The notes beneath the pieces are model-generated. The model searched no databases, was not told where the DNA came from, and worked only from the letters and a program-made list of their open reading frames with translations. The position numbers and the translations under genes were made by a program. Shown one piece after another: positions 51,278 to 58,462 of a stretch of 64,000 nt of DNA. Positions within the stretch are counted from its first letter, which is position 1. The number at the start of each line of letters is the position of its first letter. Location of the stretch: contig NZ_JABBYC010000001.1 of assembly GCF_016742955.1 (NCBI RefSeq), positions 62,001 to 126,000 of the forward strand. Direction: 5' to 3'. This stretch comes from Myceligenerans indicum. GTDB lineage: Bacteria; Actinomycetota; Actinomycetes; Actinomycetales; Cellulomonadaceae.

Positions 51278-51730
51278 CTAGGGCGTGCCCGCCGCCGCGA
51301 CGAGCCAGCTGTTCCGTTCCCGGATCAGGCGGGTCATGTACCGCGTCAGCACCAGGCGGTCGACGACGGCGCCGAGGGGTCCGAGCGGCGCCCGGAAGTC
51401 GATCGTGTCCACCATGCGGGTCCCCGCGTCCACCGGCGTGAACACGTGTTCGTGGTACCAGTGCGCGAACGGGCCGGACACCTGCTCGTCGACGAAGCGG
51501 TGTGGCCGGTCCAGGGCGGTGATCGCCGACGTCATGCGGATCGGGAGCCCGAAGTGGCGGGCCTGCCAGGTCACGGTGTCACCGAGGTCCATGACGCCCC
51601 GGGTCACGCCCGCGACCGCACGCTCCCCGGACGCGGCCATGGACGCGGTGTGCGCGTCCACCGACAGGCTGGCGCGGAAGCACTCGTCGGTCGTCGCCGG
51701 AACGAGGGTCTCGAAGCGCAGGTGAGGCAT
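51278..51730 (-). CDS. SRPBCC-fold protein (cyclase/ligand-binding type)
   Basis: 150 residues of START/SRPBCC helix-grip fold: FETLVPATTDECFRASLSVDAHTASM at the start, PHRFVDEQVSGPFAHWYHEHVF and DTIDFRAPLGPLGAVVDRLVL near the end, as in the polyketide cyclase / CoxG-like relatives. The ligand is unknown. ATG 51730 lies 6 nt after TAGGCT (51742-51737), a leaderless signature. Confidence 0.85.
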   Translation of the reverse strand: MPHLRFETLVPATTDECFRASLSVDAHTASMAASGERAVAGVTRGVMDLGDTVTWQARHFGLPIRMTSAITALDRPHRFVDEQVSGPFAHWYHEHVFTPVDAGTRMVDTIDFRAPLGPLGAVVDRLVLTRYMTRLIRERNSWLVAAAGTP

Positions 51731-51766
51731 GAGGCGAGCCTAGAGGCCGGCGCCGGCGGGGGGCGT

Positions 51767-52069
51767 TCAGGGGGCGAGCGTCGTGAGGTCGAGCTCGATC
51801 GGGAACGGGAGGGGAGTCGTCAGCGTGCGCCGGGCGACCTGCGTGCGGGTGTAGGCGGCGGCGACGTCGTCGAGCTCGTAGACCGAGACGGCGATGCCGC
51901 CGTCGTTCTCCTGCTCGACGAGCCGCATGTGCCGGATTCCTGCGCCCGCGTACTTGACGGGCTTCATCTTCTTGTCGCGCTGCTCGGACTCCGGGGAGAT
52001 GACCTCGACCACCAGTTCGACGTCGGCCGCGGGAAGCCATGCCGATTGCACGACCAGACGTTGAAGCAT
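51767..52069 (-). pseudogene. Truncated Uma2-family (DUF820) nuclease-like remnant
   Basis: 100 residues. The sequence ADVELVVEVISPESEQRDKKMKPVKYAGAGIRHMRLVEQ matches the second half of the Uma2 fold, a PD-(D/E)XK-like family, containing the Asp and Glu-Val region of the active site. Family members are about 180-200 residues; the N-terminal part is missing. A TAG stop sits directly before the ATG at 52069, and the upstream sequence in other frames does not look like Uma2. I read it as a 5'-truncated gene; a functional short form is possible. Confidence 0.6.
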
Positions 52070-52118
52070 CTAGGTCACTACGCAGCAGGTGGCGGCGAAG
52101 GCCCGTTGAAATGATCCA

Positions 52119-52147
52119 TTGACCCGATGTTAACGTTGCCATACTCT
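52119..52147 (+). promoter_or_regulatory. GH43 promoter with operator-like dyad in the spacer
   Basis: TTGACC (-35, 52119-52124), exactly 17 bp, then TACTCT (-10, 52142-52147). The spacer holds TGTTAACGTTGCCA (52128-52141), a LacI-like dyad in which 10 of 14 positions are symmetric. A repressor bound there would block polymerase. Transcription would start near 52154, leaving a leader of about 88 nt. Confidence 0.65.
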
Positions 52148-52241
52148 CGGGGGCGGTCCGGGCGAAGGTCCCGGTCCGGGCCCCGGGCCGACGGCGGCCG
52201 CGGGGCGAGAAGTGCACTGCGAAGAAGGAGTGTGGTTCGTC

Positions 52242-53654
52242 ATGCGACGCATCTACGGGGCCCTCGCGGCCCTGTGCTGTGCGGTCGTCTCGGCGCTGAC
52301 GTTCGGGCTGCCGGCCTGGGCCCAGCAGGTCACCGTGCAGAACGCGACCCAGTTCACCACCACGGGCGGGAGCCCCGTGCACGCCCACGGCGGCGGTGTC
52401 GTGAAGTCGGGCAGCTACTACTACTGGATCGGCGAGAATCGCCAGCCCACGGACAACGGATTCCGGTACGTCAGTTGCTACCGGTCCACGGACCTGGCGA
52501 ACTGGGAGTTCGTCAACAACGTGCTCACGCAGTCCAGCGACCCGGAACTGCAGTCCGCCAACATCGAGCGGCCCAAGATCATGTACAACGCGGCCACGGA
52601 CCGGTACGTGATCTGGGCCCACAAGGAGAACGGGTCGGACTACAGCGAGGCGCGGGCCGCCGTCGCCGTCTCCACGACGAACCAGCCGTGCGGCAGCTAC
52701 GACTACCAGGGCAGCTTCCAGCCGCTCGGCAACATGTCCCGCGACATCGGCGTCTTCGTGGACGACGACGGCACCGGGTACATGTACTCCGCGGCCCGGA
52801 ACAACTACGACCTGCTCATCTACCGGCTCACCGCCGACTTCACGGGGATCGACGCACAGGTCGCCGACCCGTGGCACGGCGGTCACCGCGAGGCGCCCGC
52901 CCTGTTCAAGCGGGGCAACACCTACTTCATGCTGACCTCCGGCGCGACCGGCTGGTCGCCGAACCAGCAGCAGTACGCGACGGCGTCGAGCATCGCCGGC
53001 CCCTGGACGGCGATGCAGAACGTCGGCGACTCGACGATGTACGGCTCGCAGACGGCGTTCGTGCTGCCGGTCCAGGGCAGCCAGGGCACCGACTACCTCT
53101 ACATGGGCGACCGGTGGGGCAACTCGTTCGGCGGCATCGTCAACGACTCCCGCTACGTGTGGGCGCCGATCGAGTTCCCGAACAGCACCACCATGCAGGT
53201 GGACTACTTCGCCGAGCTGGCCATCGACACCGCGGCCGGGACCGTCACCGGACAGGGAGGGCCGTTCCTCACCCTGGAGCCCCGGCACGCGAGCACCTGC
53301 GCCGACGTGACGAACAACAATCTCACGGCCGGTGAGCAGCTGAAGACCTACACCTGCAACGGCCAGGGCAACCAGAAGTTCTGGTTCCGCGACGCCGGCG
53401 GCGGCTACGTCACGATGGTGACGCAGCACTCGAGCATGTGCCTGCAGGAGAACGCCTCGACCATCACCCAGGAGGTCTGCGACGGCGGGACCGACCAGGA
53501 GTGGTCGAGCCAGTCGTCGGGCGGCTACCTGACGATCCGCGCCCGGAACACCGGCGAGTGCCTCGACGTCAGCGGGGGCTCCACGGGCTCGGGCGCGCAG
53601 ATCATCACCTACAGCTGCAACGGTCAGCACAACCAGCAGTGGGTGCGCAACTAG
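52242..53654 (+). CDS. Secreted GH43 (exo-beta-1,3-galactanase-like) with ricin-B lectin domain
   Basis: 470 residues from ATG 52242 (GAAGGAG upstream). Signal peptide ends near PAWA-QQ. The five-bladed propeller domain (VHAHGGGVVKSGSYYYWIGEN, SCYRSTDLANWEFVNNVLTQS, NIERPKIMYNAATDRYVIW, HREAPALFKRGNTYFMLTSG) resembles the GH43_24 galactanases. From about residue 345 a ricin-type beta-trefoil follows with NQKFWF, DQEWSS and NQQWV. This subfamily is known to lack the usual Asp base; I cannot align it well enough to name the catalytic residues. It would release galactose or galactosides from arabinogalactan side chains for the importer at 46-51 kb (inference). Confidence 0.85.
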   Translation: MRRIYGALAALCCAVVSALTFGLPAWAQQVTVQNATQFTTTGGSPVHAHGGGVVKSGSYYYWIGENRQPTDNGFRYVSCYRSTDLANWEFVNNVLTQSSDPELQSANIERPKIMYNAATDRYVIWAHKENGSDYSEARAAVAVSTTNQPCGSYDYQGSFQPLGNMSRDIGVFVDDDGTGYMYSAARNNYDLLIYRLTADFTGIDAQVADPWHGGHREAPALFKRGNTYFMLTSGATGWSPNQQQYATASSIAGPWTAMQNVGDSTMYGSQTAFVLPVQGSQGTDYLYMGDRWGNSFGGIVNDSRYVWAPIEFPNSTTMQVDYFAELAIDTAAGTVTGQGGPFLTLEPRHASTCADVTNNNLTAGEQLKTYTCNGQGNQKFWFRDAGGGYVTMVTQHSSMCLQENASTITQEVCDGGTDQEWSSQSSGGYLTIRARNTGECLDVSGGSTGSGAQIITYSCNGQHNQQWVRN

Positions 53655-53705
53655 GGAAAGCTCAGAGGCCGCGGCGGCGCCTGGGCGGTCACTCGTAGGA
53701 ACGTT

Positions 53706-53740
53706 GCGGGCCGGGATCCAGCAGGTGGATCCCGGCCCGC
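53706..53740 (+). terminator. Terminator after the GH43 gene
   Basis: 15-bp perfect stem, arms 53706-53720 and 53726-53740, 5-nt loop, 52 bp after the stop. The rest of 53655-53960 contains no gene I can support; near its end is a promoter, TTGCAT 53857-53862, 18-nt spacer, TACCAT 53881-53886, for the cassette downstream. Confidence 0.8.
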
Positions 53741-53856
53741 TTCCCGTCGGTTCGAGCAGCGGGCTCACGGCAGCGGTGCGGGAGCGGTGGGAACTGGTCC
53801 GGCCGAATCCATCCCGCTACCACAGGCTGCCCGGCGACATGCCCAAAACGTGACCG

Positions 53857-53886
53857 TTGCATCCGTAATGTGTGGCTGAATACCAT
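53857..53886 (+). promoter_or_regulatory. Probable promoter of the 53.9-55.9 kb cassette
   Basis: -35 TTGCAT and -10 TACCAT separated by 18 bp, giving a leader of about 67 nt before the ATG at 53961. The surrounding DNA is less GC-rich than the window. Confidence 0.5.
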
Positions 53887-53960
53887 CTACCTGGCTTCGC
53901 GGGATAGAGATGCGGGCCGATCGTAGAACGCACACCTGCTCCGAGAGGGACTCCAGACAG

Positions 53961-54581
53961 ATGGTCCGCAAGAACCGCGCGATGCTCGCTGCTGCTTCAG
54001 TGGGAGCTTCGGCCGTGCTCGTCCTCGCACTGGCCGGGTGCACCGTGGGTGATGAGCCGGCGGATGCTGCGTCGATGGCCACCGACGTGTCCACGTCCGC
54101 TGCGGCCCCTGAGCCATCGCCGTCGCCGTCGCCGGAGTCGAAATCGCCGGAAGACTTGGCCGTGGAGGCCGCCGAGCCGATGGTTTACGAGTTCTACCAG
54201 ATCGAAGATGCTGCTTCTCAGAATCCTGACACGTTCCGTCGGGAGGAGTTCAGGAAGGTGGCAGAGGGCACAGCGCTCGCGGACACGGTCAGGTTGTTCG
54301 AGGCCAAGAAGGAGCGGGGCGTGCATCAGGTGGGTAGTACCGAGTTGATCTCGGTAGACGTTGACGAGGTGGAGATTTCTTACGAAGCATGGGATCGCGT
54401 GGTGTTCCGTGTCTGCTACGACGTGAGTGGCCTGGACATCGTGGACGAGAACGGTGAGTCGACAGTGACGCAGGATCGCAACGAACGTGGTGTGTCTCGA
54501 GTCACCGTCGGCACCGTGGCCGACTCCGACGGGGAGTGGCACGTCGGTACCGTCGAGTACCTCACGGAGGAGACCTGCTGA
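53961..54581 (+). CDS. Lipoprotein of unknown function
   Basis: 206 residues from ATG 53961 (GAGGGA upstream; the ORF extends to 53910 without support). Lipoprotein signal with lipobox LALAGC (Cys about 29), then a linker of Ser/Pro/Glu (EPSPSPSPESKSPED) and an alpha/beta domain (LAVEAAEPMVYEFYQIEDAASQNPDTF, SYEAWDRVVFRVCYDVSGLDIV) likely facing outside. I recognise no family. Codons use more A/T at third positions than the neighbours, suggesting acquisition. First gene of a four-gene cassette; its stop overlaps the next start (ATGA). Confidence 0.78.
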   Translation: MVRKNRAMLAAASVGASAVLVLALAGCTVGDEPADAASMATDVSTSAAAPEPSPSPSPESKSPEDLAVEAAEPMVYEFYQIEDAASQNPDTFRREEFRKVAEGTALADTVRLFEAKKERGVHQVGSTELISVDVDEVEISYEAWDRVVFRVCYDVSGLDIVDENGESTVTQDRNERGVSRVTVGTVADSDGEWHVGTVEYLTEETC

Positions 54582-55462
54582 TGAGACGGGCAGCACGACT
54601 TTCGCTGCTGATGGCCCCTTTCCTGGTGGTCTCGTTTCTCGTCGCGGCGTCTCCGGCGTCCGCTGACCCTGTCTGTCTCGACCTGGACCCGAGGACCGGC
54701 GACTGCAACGAGTGGTCGGAGGAGGACGAGATCGGTGAGGAGGCGGACGAGGACGGCGAGACCGTGACGCCGGATACGGAGGTCAATGGGGGTGTCGCGT
54801 GCTTCTTCGCGGAGATCACGAACCCGCAGCCGCCGCCCTACGAGTCTTTCTGGGATGGTCACCGTGACGCGGATCGGAATCCGATCGGCATCGCGCTGAA
54901 CTGCACCTATGACCCGGAGAACCGTGGTTTGCGGTGGCGGTACTGGGCGGCGGAGCCCCCGGGTGGTGCCAATGCGCCGGATCCGGTGGAGCTGGCCCGT
55001 CAGGCGGTCGGGCAACTTGGTATCGAGCCGCCGCAGATCGGGATCGTTCCCCATGAGAAGACCACGGGTGCGGTCGGGACGGTCGGGGTGTTCGTGTGGG
55101 GGTGGACCGCGAATCCGGGGCCGTCCACGCTCGGTCCGCTGACGGCCGAGGCGGGCGAGGGTCCGTTCACTGTTTCTGTCGTGGCCGAGGTGGACAGGCT
55201 CGTCTGGGACTGGGGGGACGGGATCGGCACTGAGTGCGCCCCGCCGGGCACGCCGTTCCAGGAGGGGTTCGGGTTCCGTGCGTCCCCGGACTGCGGGCAC
55301 GACGGTTACACCAGCCAGGGGGACAAGCAGGTCTCGCTGACCGCGGTGTGGCGGATCGAGTGGACTGCCGCGGACGCCACCTTCGGCGAGTTCGAGCACG
55401 AGGTCGCAGCCACAGCACCCGCTGAGGTACGGATCGGTGAGGTACAGGTGCTGCGTCGGTGA
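54581..55462 (+). CDS. Secreted protein of unknown function with PKD-like C-terminus
   Basis: 293 residues. Signal peptide (RRAARLSLLMAPFLVVSFLVAASPASA). The middle is acidic and low in structure (EEDEIGEEADEDGETVTPDTEV), followed by WRYWAAEPPGGANAPDPVELARQ. The last 110 residues read like a PKD/Ig-type beta sandwich (VSVVAEVDRLVWDWGDG, then TSQGDKQVSLTAVWRIEW). Cysteines at CVDLD-type and GTEC...DCGHDG positions could form disulfides. No catalytic motif seen. Translationally coupled to the lipoprotein gene (ATGA, GGAGG upstream). Confidence 0.75.
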   Translation: MRRAARLSLLMAPFLVVSFLVAASPASADPVCLDLDPRTGDCNEWSEEDEIGEEADEDGETVTPDTEVNGGVACFFAEITNPQPPPYESFWDGHRDADRNPIGIALNCTYDPENRGLRWRYWAAEPPGGANAPDPVELARQAVGQLGIEPPQIGIVPHEKTTGAVGTVGVFVWGWTANPGPSTLGPLTAEAGEGPFTVSVVAEVDRLVWDWGDGIGTECAPPGTPFQEGFGFRASPDCGHDGYTSQGDKQVSLTAVWRIEWTAADATFGEFEHEVAATAPAEVRIGEVQVLRR

Positions 55463-55761
55463 GCGGCAGGAGCGAGTTCGCCGACGCCGACGGCCTGATC
55501 GACGCGTCGGTGTTCCCTTGTCGGTCGCAGGACCTGGACGTCGAGCGGCTTGAGGATCAGGTGGTGTTCTGCCGCCAGACGGCGGTGGTCGTGGTCCGGG
55601 CGGCGGATGATGCCCATCACGCCTGGGTCGGCACAGGGGCGCACTACCAGGCTCCGGAAGCTGGACAGTTGTACCGGACGATGGGCCCGGTCAGGTCCGA
55701 GGGCGAGCGTGAGCGTGCCGTCCTGTTCGCCGCACCCGAGGAGCCAACGACGTGCACATAG
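55459..55761 (+). CDS. Small acidic protein of unknown function
   Basis: 100 residues, GTG start overlapping the previous stop (GTGA). No signal or membrane segment, so cytoplasmic. LEDQVVFCRQTAVVVVRAADDAHHAWV may be a central beta sheet. Unrecognised. Its position and coupling argue that it is real and part of the cassette. Confidence 0.65.
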   Translation: MSGRSEFADADGLIDASVFPCRSQDLDVERLEDQVVFCRQTAVVVVRAADDAHHAWVGTGAHYQAPEAGQLYRTMGPVRSEGERERAVLFAAPEEPTTCT

Positions 55762-55910
55762 ACGAGTTCGGCGACGAGGCCGAGACCATCGGCGAATCCC
55801 TCACGGGCACCATGCCGGACCACGGTCATGCGTCGGGCAGGTCCGGGGAAAAACTGCAATCGCGGATTGCGGACCGGGCCGCGACGATCCTGCTCAAGGT
55901 GACCACGTGA
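55752..55910 (+). CDS. 52-residue protein at the end of the cassette
   Basis: GTG 55752 to TGA 55910, overlapping the previous gene by 10 bp. Sequence is acidic then basic (HIDEFGDEAETIGESL, then KLQSRIADRAATILLKVTT), with a predicted C-terminal helix. Too short to place in a family. The overlap continues the coupling seen in the other three genes. The 135 bp after it hold no recognisable element. Confidence 0.45.
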   Translation: MHIDEFGDEAETIGESLTGTMPDHGHASGRSGEKLQSRIADRAATILLKVTT

Positions 55911-56045
55911 CGTCGGCACCCCAACAGGCGAGGCCTGGCGTCGGAGTTGTAGCTGGGATGGGCGCGATGTGATGAAGTGCCGAGACTTCTCGCATCGTTG
56001 CTGGTCATAGGTGACCCCGCCCGAGCTGCGCGGAACGATGCCGTC

Positions 56046-57230
56046 TCAACCCCCGTGCCCGCCCATGGCACTGGACGCCCGCACGATGAGCTGAGGGCCG
56101 AGTTGTATCCGGTGCACGGGGCGCCCTGGATCGGCGATGCGGCGGGCAAGGAGGTCGAGTGCCGCGGCGCCGAGGGCGGCCTTGGGCGGGCGGATACCGG
56201 TGATGGGCGGATCGGCCAGCCCCGCCACCTCGTCGTCGTACGCGATGACGGCAAGATCCTGCGGGACGCGCAGGGAGCGGTCGCGGGCGCGTTCCACGAG
56301 GCTGATCGCTTCCCGGTCGGCATGGACCAGCAGTGCCGTGGTCCCCGAGCCGGCGCAGGCGTCCAGGACCCGCTCGGCGTCGTCGTGCCAGCCTGCGTCC
56401 TGGTGCGCCACGGTGTCCAGATCGAGGCAGCCGTCGCCGAACCCGAGTTCGGTGATCGCCTCGCGCCAGCCGGTGCGCACACCGCGGCTGGTGGGGCTGG
56501 TCCGGGAGGTCACGAGCCCGATGCGGGTGTGTCCCTCGGCCGCGAGATGCCGTACGCCCATGGCCGCACCCAGGGCGTGGTCGGTCACCGCCGACTCGAG
56601 GGGCTCGCGAAACGGTCCCGCCTGGCCGCGGCGTTCCACGAGCACCACCGGGACACCGAGCGTGGTGAGCCATTCGGTCACCTCCGGGGCGTCCACGGGC
56701 GGGCTCACCAGCAGCCCGTCCGTGGACGCTGCCAGTGCGGTGACCTGGCGGCGGATCTCGGCGGCGTCGTACGAGCCGTTGCGGAGGATGATCCGGATGT
56801 CCGCGCCCGCCGCCGCGACCCGGGCTCCGCGGATTACCTCGGGGTAGTAGTAGTCGAGGCTTGGAACGACCATGCCGACGGTCAGCGTCCTGGTCCCGGC
56901 CGTGTCGGCCGGGTCCGGCACAGTCCCTGAAGAGGCCGGGCGCGACGGCCGGCGGGCGAGCGAGCGGTCCGGTGCGACCGCGTGCGCGGCGGTGCCGCCG
57001 GTGTCCGGGGCGTCGCGACGCTCGGTCCCGGGCACGAGCCGCGCCCCGCCGTGCACGCGCTCCAGCACGCCCTCGTCGGCGAGCTGGGCGATGTCGCGCC
57101 GCACGGTCACCGGCGTGACGCCGAGAGCAGCGGCCAGATCGGCGACGCGCGCCCATCCGTCGTCGTGCAGCCGTTGCACGAGGCGAGCGCGCCGTTCGGC
57201 CGGCAGGAGCGCTGCGGGCTCGGTGGTCAT
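56046..57230 (-). CDS. DeoR-HTH / LacI-sensor hybrid transcriptional regulator
   Basis: 394 residues from ATG 57230, which has AAGGAGG 6-7 nt upstream (57244-57238); the longer ORF to 57317 has no support. Residues 1-65 form a DeoR winged helix (ARLVQRLHDDGWARVADLAAALGVTPVTVRRDIAQLADEGVLERVHGGARLV). After a low-complexity linker, a LacI-type PBP1 domain follows (TVGMVVPSLDYYYPEVIRGARVAA, GLLVSPPVDAPEVTEWLTTLGVPVVLVE, DLAVIAYDDEVAGLADPPITGIRP). Such hybrids sense free or phosphorylated sugars. It faces the dehydrogenase-DUF2264-ABC operon and is its likely regulator. Confidence 0.9.
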   Translation of the reverse strand: MTTEPAALLPAERRARLVQRLHDDGWARVADLAAALGVTPVTVRRDIAQLADEGVLERVHGGARLVPGTERRDAPDTGGTAAHAVAPDRSLARRPSRPASSGTVPDPADTAGTRTLTVGMVVPSLDYYYPEVIRGARVAAAGADIRIILRNGSYDAAEIRRQVTALAASTDGLLVSPPVDAPEVTEWLTTLGVPVVLVERRGQAGPFREPLESAVTDHALGAAMGVRHLAAEGHTRIGLVTSRTSPTSRGVRTGWREAITELGFGDGCLDLDTVAHQDAGWHDDAERVLDACAGSGTTALLVHADREAISLVERARDRSLRVPQDLAVIAYDDEVAGLADPPITGIRPPKAALGAAALDLLARRIADPGRPVHRIQLGPQLIVRASSAMGGHGG

Positions 57231-57301
57231 CGCCTGACCTCCTTCGTTGTGGTCGGGTCGCCCGGGCGGCAGGTCGTCGGCGACCGAGCGATGATCGGAA
57301 G

Positions 57302-57393
57302 TGATCATTTCTGTCATCCTACTGTGTCGTTGCGCACTTGCACATCCGGCCTGGCGTGCGCTTTACTGTCCGTCATCGATCATCAATGATCGA
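57302..57393. promoter_or_regulatory. Operator region between regulator and dehydrogenase operon
   Basis: 57376-57393 is TCGATCAT-CA-ATGATCGA, a perfect 8-bp dyad, placed about where transcription of the dehydrogenase operon would start if TACTGT (57364-57369) is its -10. TGATCA also occurs at 57302-57307, just past TAGGAT (57321-57316, minus strand), a possible -10 for the regulator. Further on, the start region holds three tandem copies of GCGATCA near 57407-57428. Confidence 0.6.
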
Positions 57394-57439
57394 AGCTGAC
57401 CGAACGGCGATCAGCGATCAGCGATCAACGGAGATAGCG

Positions 57440-58462
57440 ATGGAGGGCGTCCAGGTGAACCGACCCGAGGTGCTGCTGGCCATGTCCGACGCCACGTACC
57501 GCACCCAGTTCGGCCCCGCCGAGCACGCCCGGCTCTCGGAGCTGGCCGGACTCGGTGAGCCCCTGCAGGTGGCGAGCCTGGACCAGCCGGCGGCGCGTGA
57601 GCGGCTGGCGGACGTGGAGGTACTCCTCACGTCCTGGGGTGCCCCCGAGCTGACCGCGGACGTGCTCGACGCCGCCCCCGGGCTGCGCGCCGTGATCCAC
57701 TGCGCGGGAACCGTCAAGCCGGTGGTCACCGAGGGCGTCTGGGAGCGGGACCTGCTGGTCACGAACGCGGTCGACGCCAACGCCGTGCCGGTCGCCGAGT
57801 TCACGTTCGCCGCGATCGTCATGGCCGGCAAGCGCGCGCCCTTCTTCGCCGCACGTGCCCGGACGGCGCGGGACGACTGGTCCGTCGACGGCCTCGGTGA
57901 CCTGTCCAACCGGGACCGGACCATCGGGATCGTCGGGTTCTCGCGCACCGGGCGCCGCGTCGTGGAGCGGCTGGCCGCGCTGGAGACGCGCGAGGTGCTG
58001 GTCTCCGACCCGTACGCCGACCGCGACGAGGTCAAGGCGGCGGGCGCGCGGCTCACCGGCCTCGACGAGGTCCTCGCAGCGAGCGACATCACGTCACTGC
58101 ACGCCCCGGCCCTGCCGAGCACCCGCCACCTGATCGGGGCGCGCGAGCTCGCGCTGATGCCCGACGGCGCCACGCTGATCAACACGGCCCGCGGCATGGT
58201 CGTGGACACGGCGGCGCTCGAGGCCGAGTGCGAGGCGATGCGGCTCTTCGCGATCCTGGACGTGACGGACCCGGAGCCGCTGCCCGCGGACTCCGCCCTC
58301 TACGACCTGCCGAACGTCATGGTCACTCCGCACATCGCGGGATCCCTGGGCACCGAGACGCGCAGGATGACCTCCTCGGCACTGGACGAGCTGGAGCGGT
58401 ACGCGCGCGGTGAGGATCCGCTCTCACCCGTCACCCGCGAGAGCCTGGAGACGAGCGCATGA
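57440..58462 (+). CDS. D-isomer-specific 2-hydroxyacid dehydrogenase family protein
   Basis: 340 residues from ATG 57440 (GGAG 6 nt upstream). NAD-binding domain begins TIGIVGFSRTGRRVVERL: the usual GxGxxG reads GFSRTG, a serine for the middle glycine. Catalytic Arg (NTARGMVVDTAAL), Glu (DVTDPEPLPADS) and His (TPHIAGSLG) are present, so activity is likely. It reduces 2-oxo acids or oxidises 2-hydroxy acids; in this operon a sugar-derived acid is plausible. The stop overlaps the DUF2264 start (ATGA). Confidence 0.88.
   Translation: MEGVQVNRPEVLLAMSDATYRTQFGPAEHARLSELAGLGEPLQVASLDQPAARERLADVEVLLTSWGAPELTADVLDAAPGLRAVIHCAGTVKPVVTEGVWERDLLVTNAVDANAVPVAEFTFAAIVMAGKRAPFFAARARTARDDWSVDGLGDLSNRDRTIGIVGFSRTGRRVVERLAALETREVLVSDPYADRDEVKAAGARLTGLDEVLAASDITSLHAPALPSTRHLIGARELALMPDGATLINTARGMVVDTAALEAECEAMRLFAILDVTDPEPLPADSALYDLPNVMVTPHIAGSLGTETRRMTSSALDELERYARGEDPLSPVTRESLETSA

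Noticed and set aside
55977-56930. 317-codon plus-strand ORF across the hybrid regulator
   Set aside because: Shadow of the regulator gene, which has clear HTH and PBP1 domains on the minus strand.
57405-57430. Short GCGATCA repeats as a possible CRISPR array
   Set aside because: Units are 7 nt and directly tandem with no spacers; there are no cas genes.
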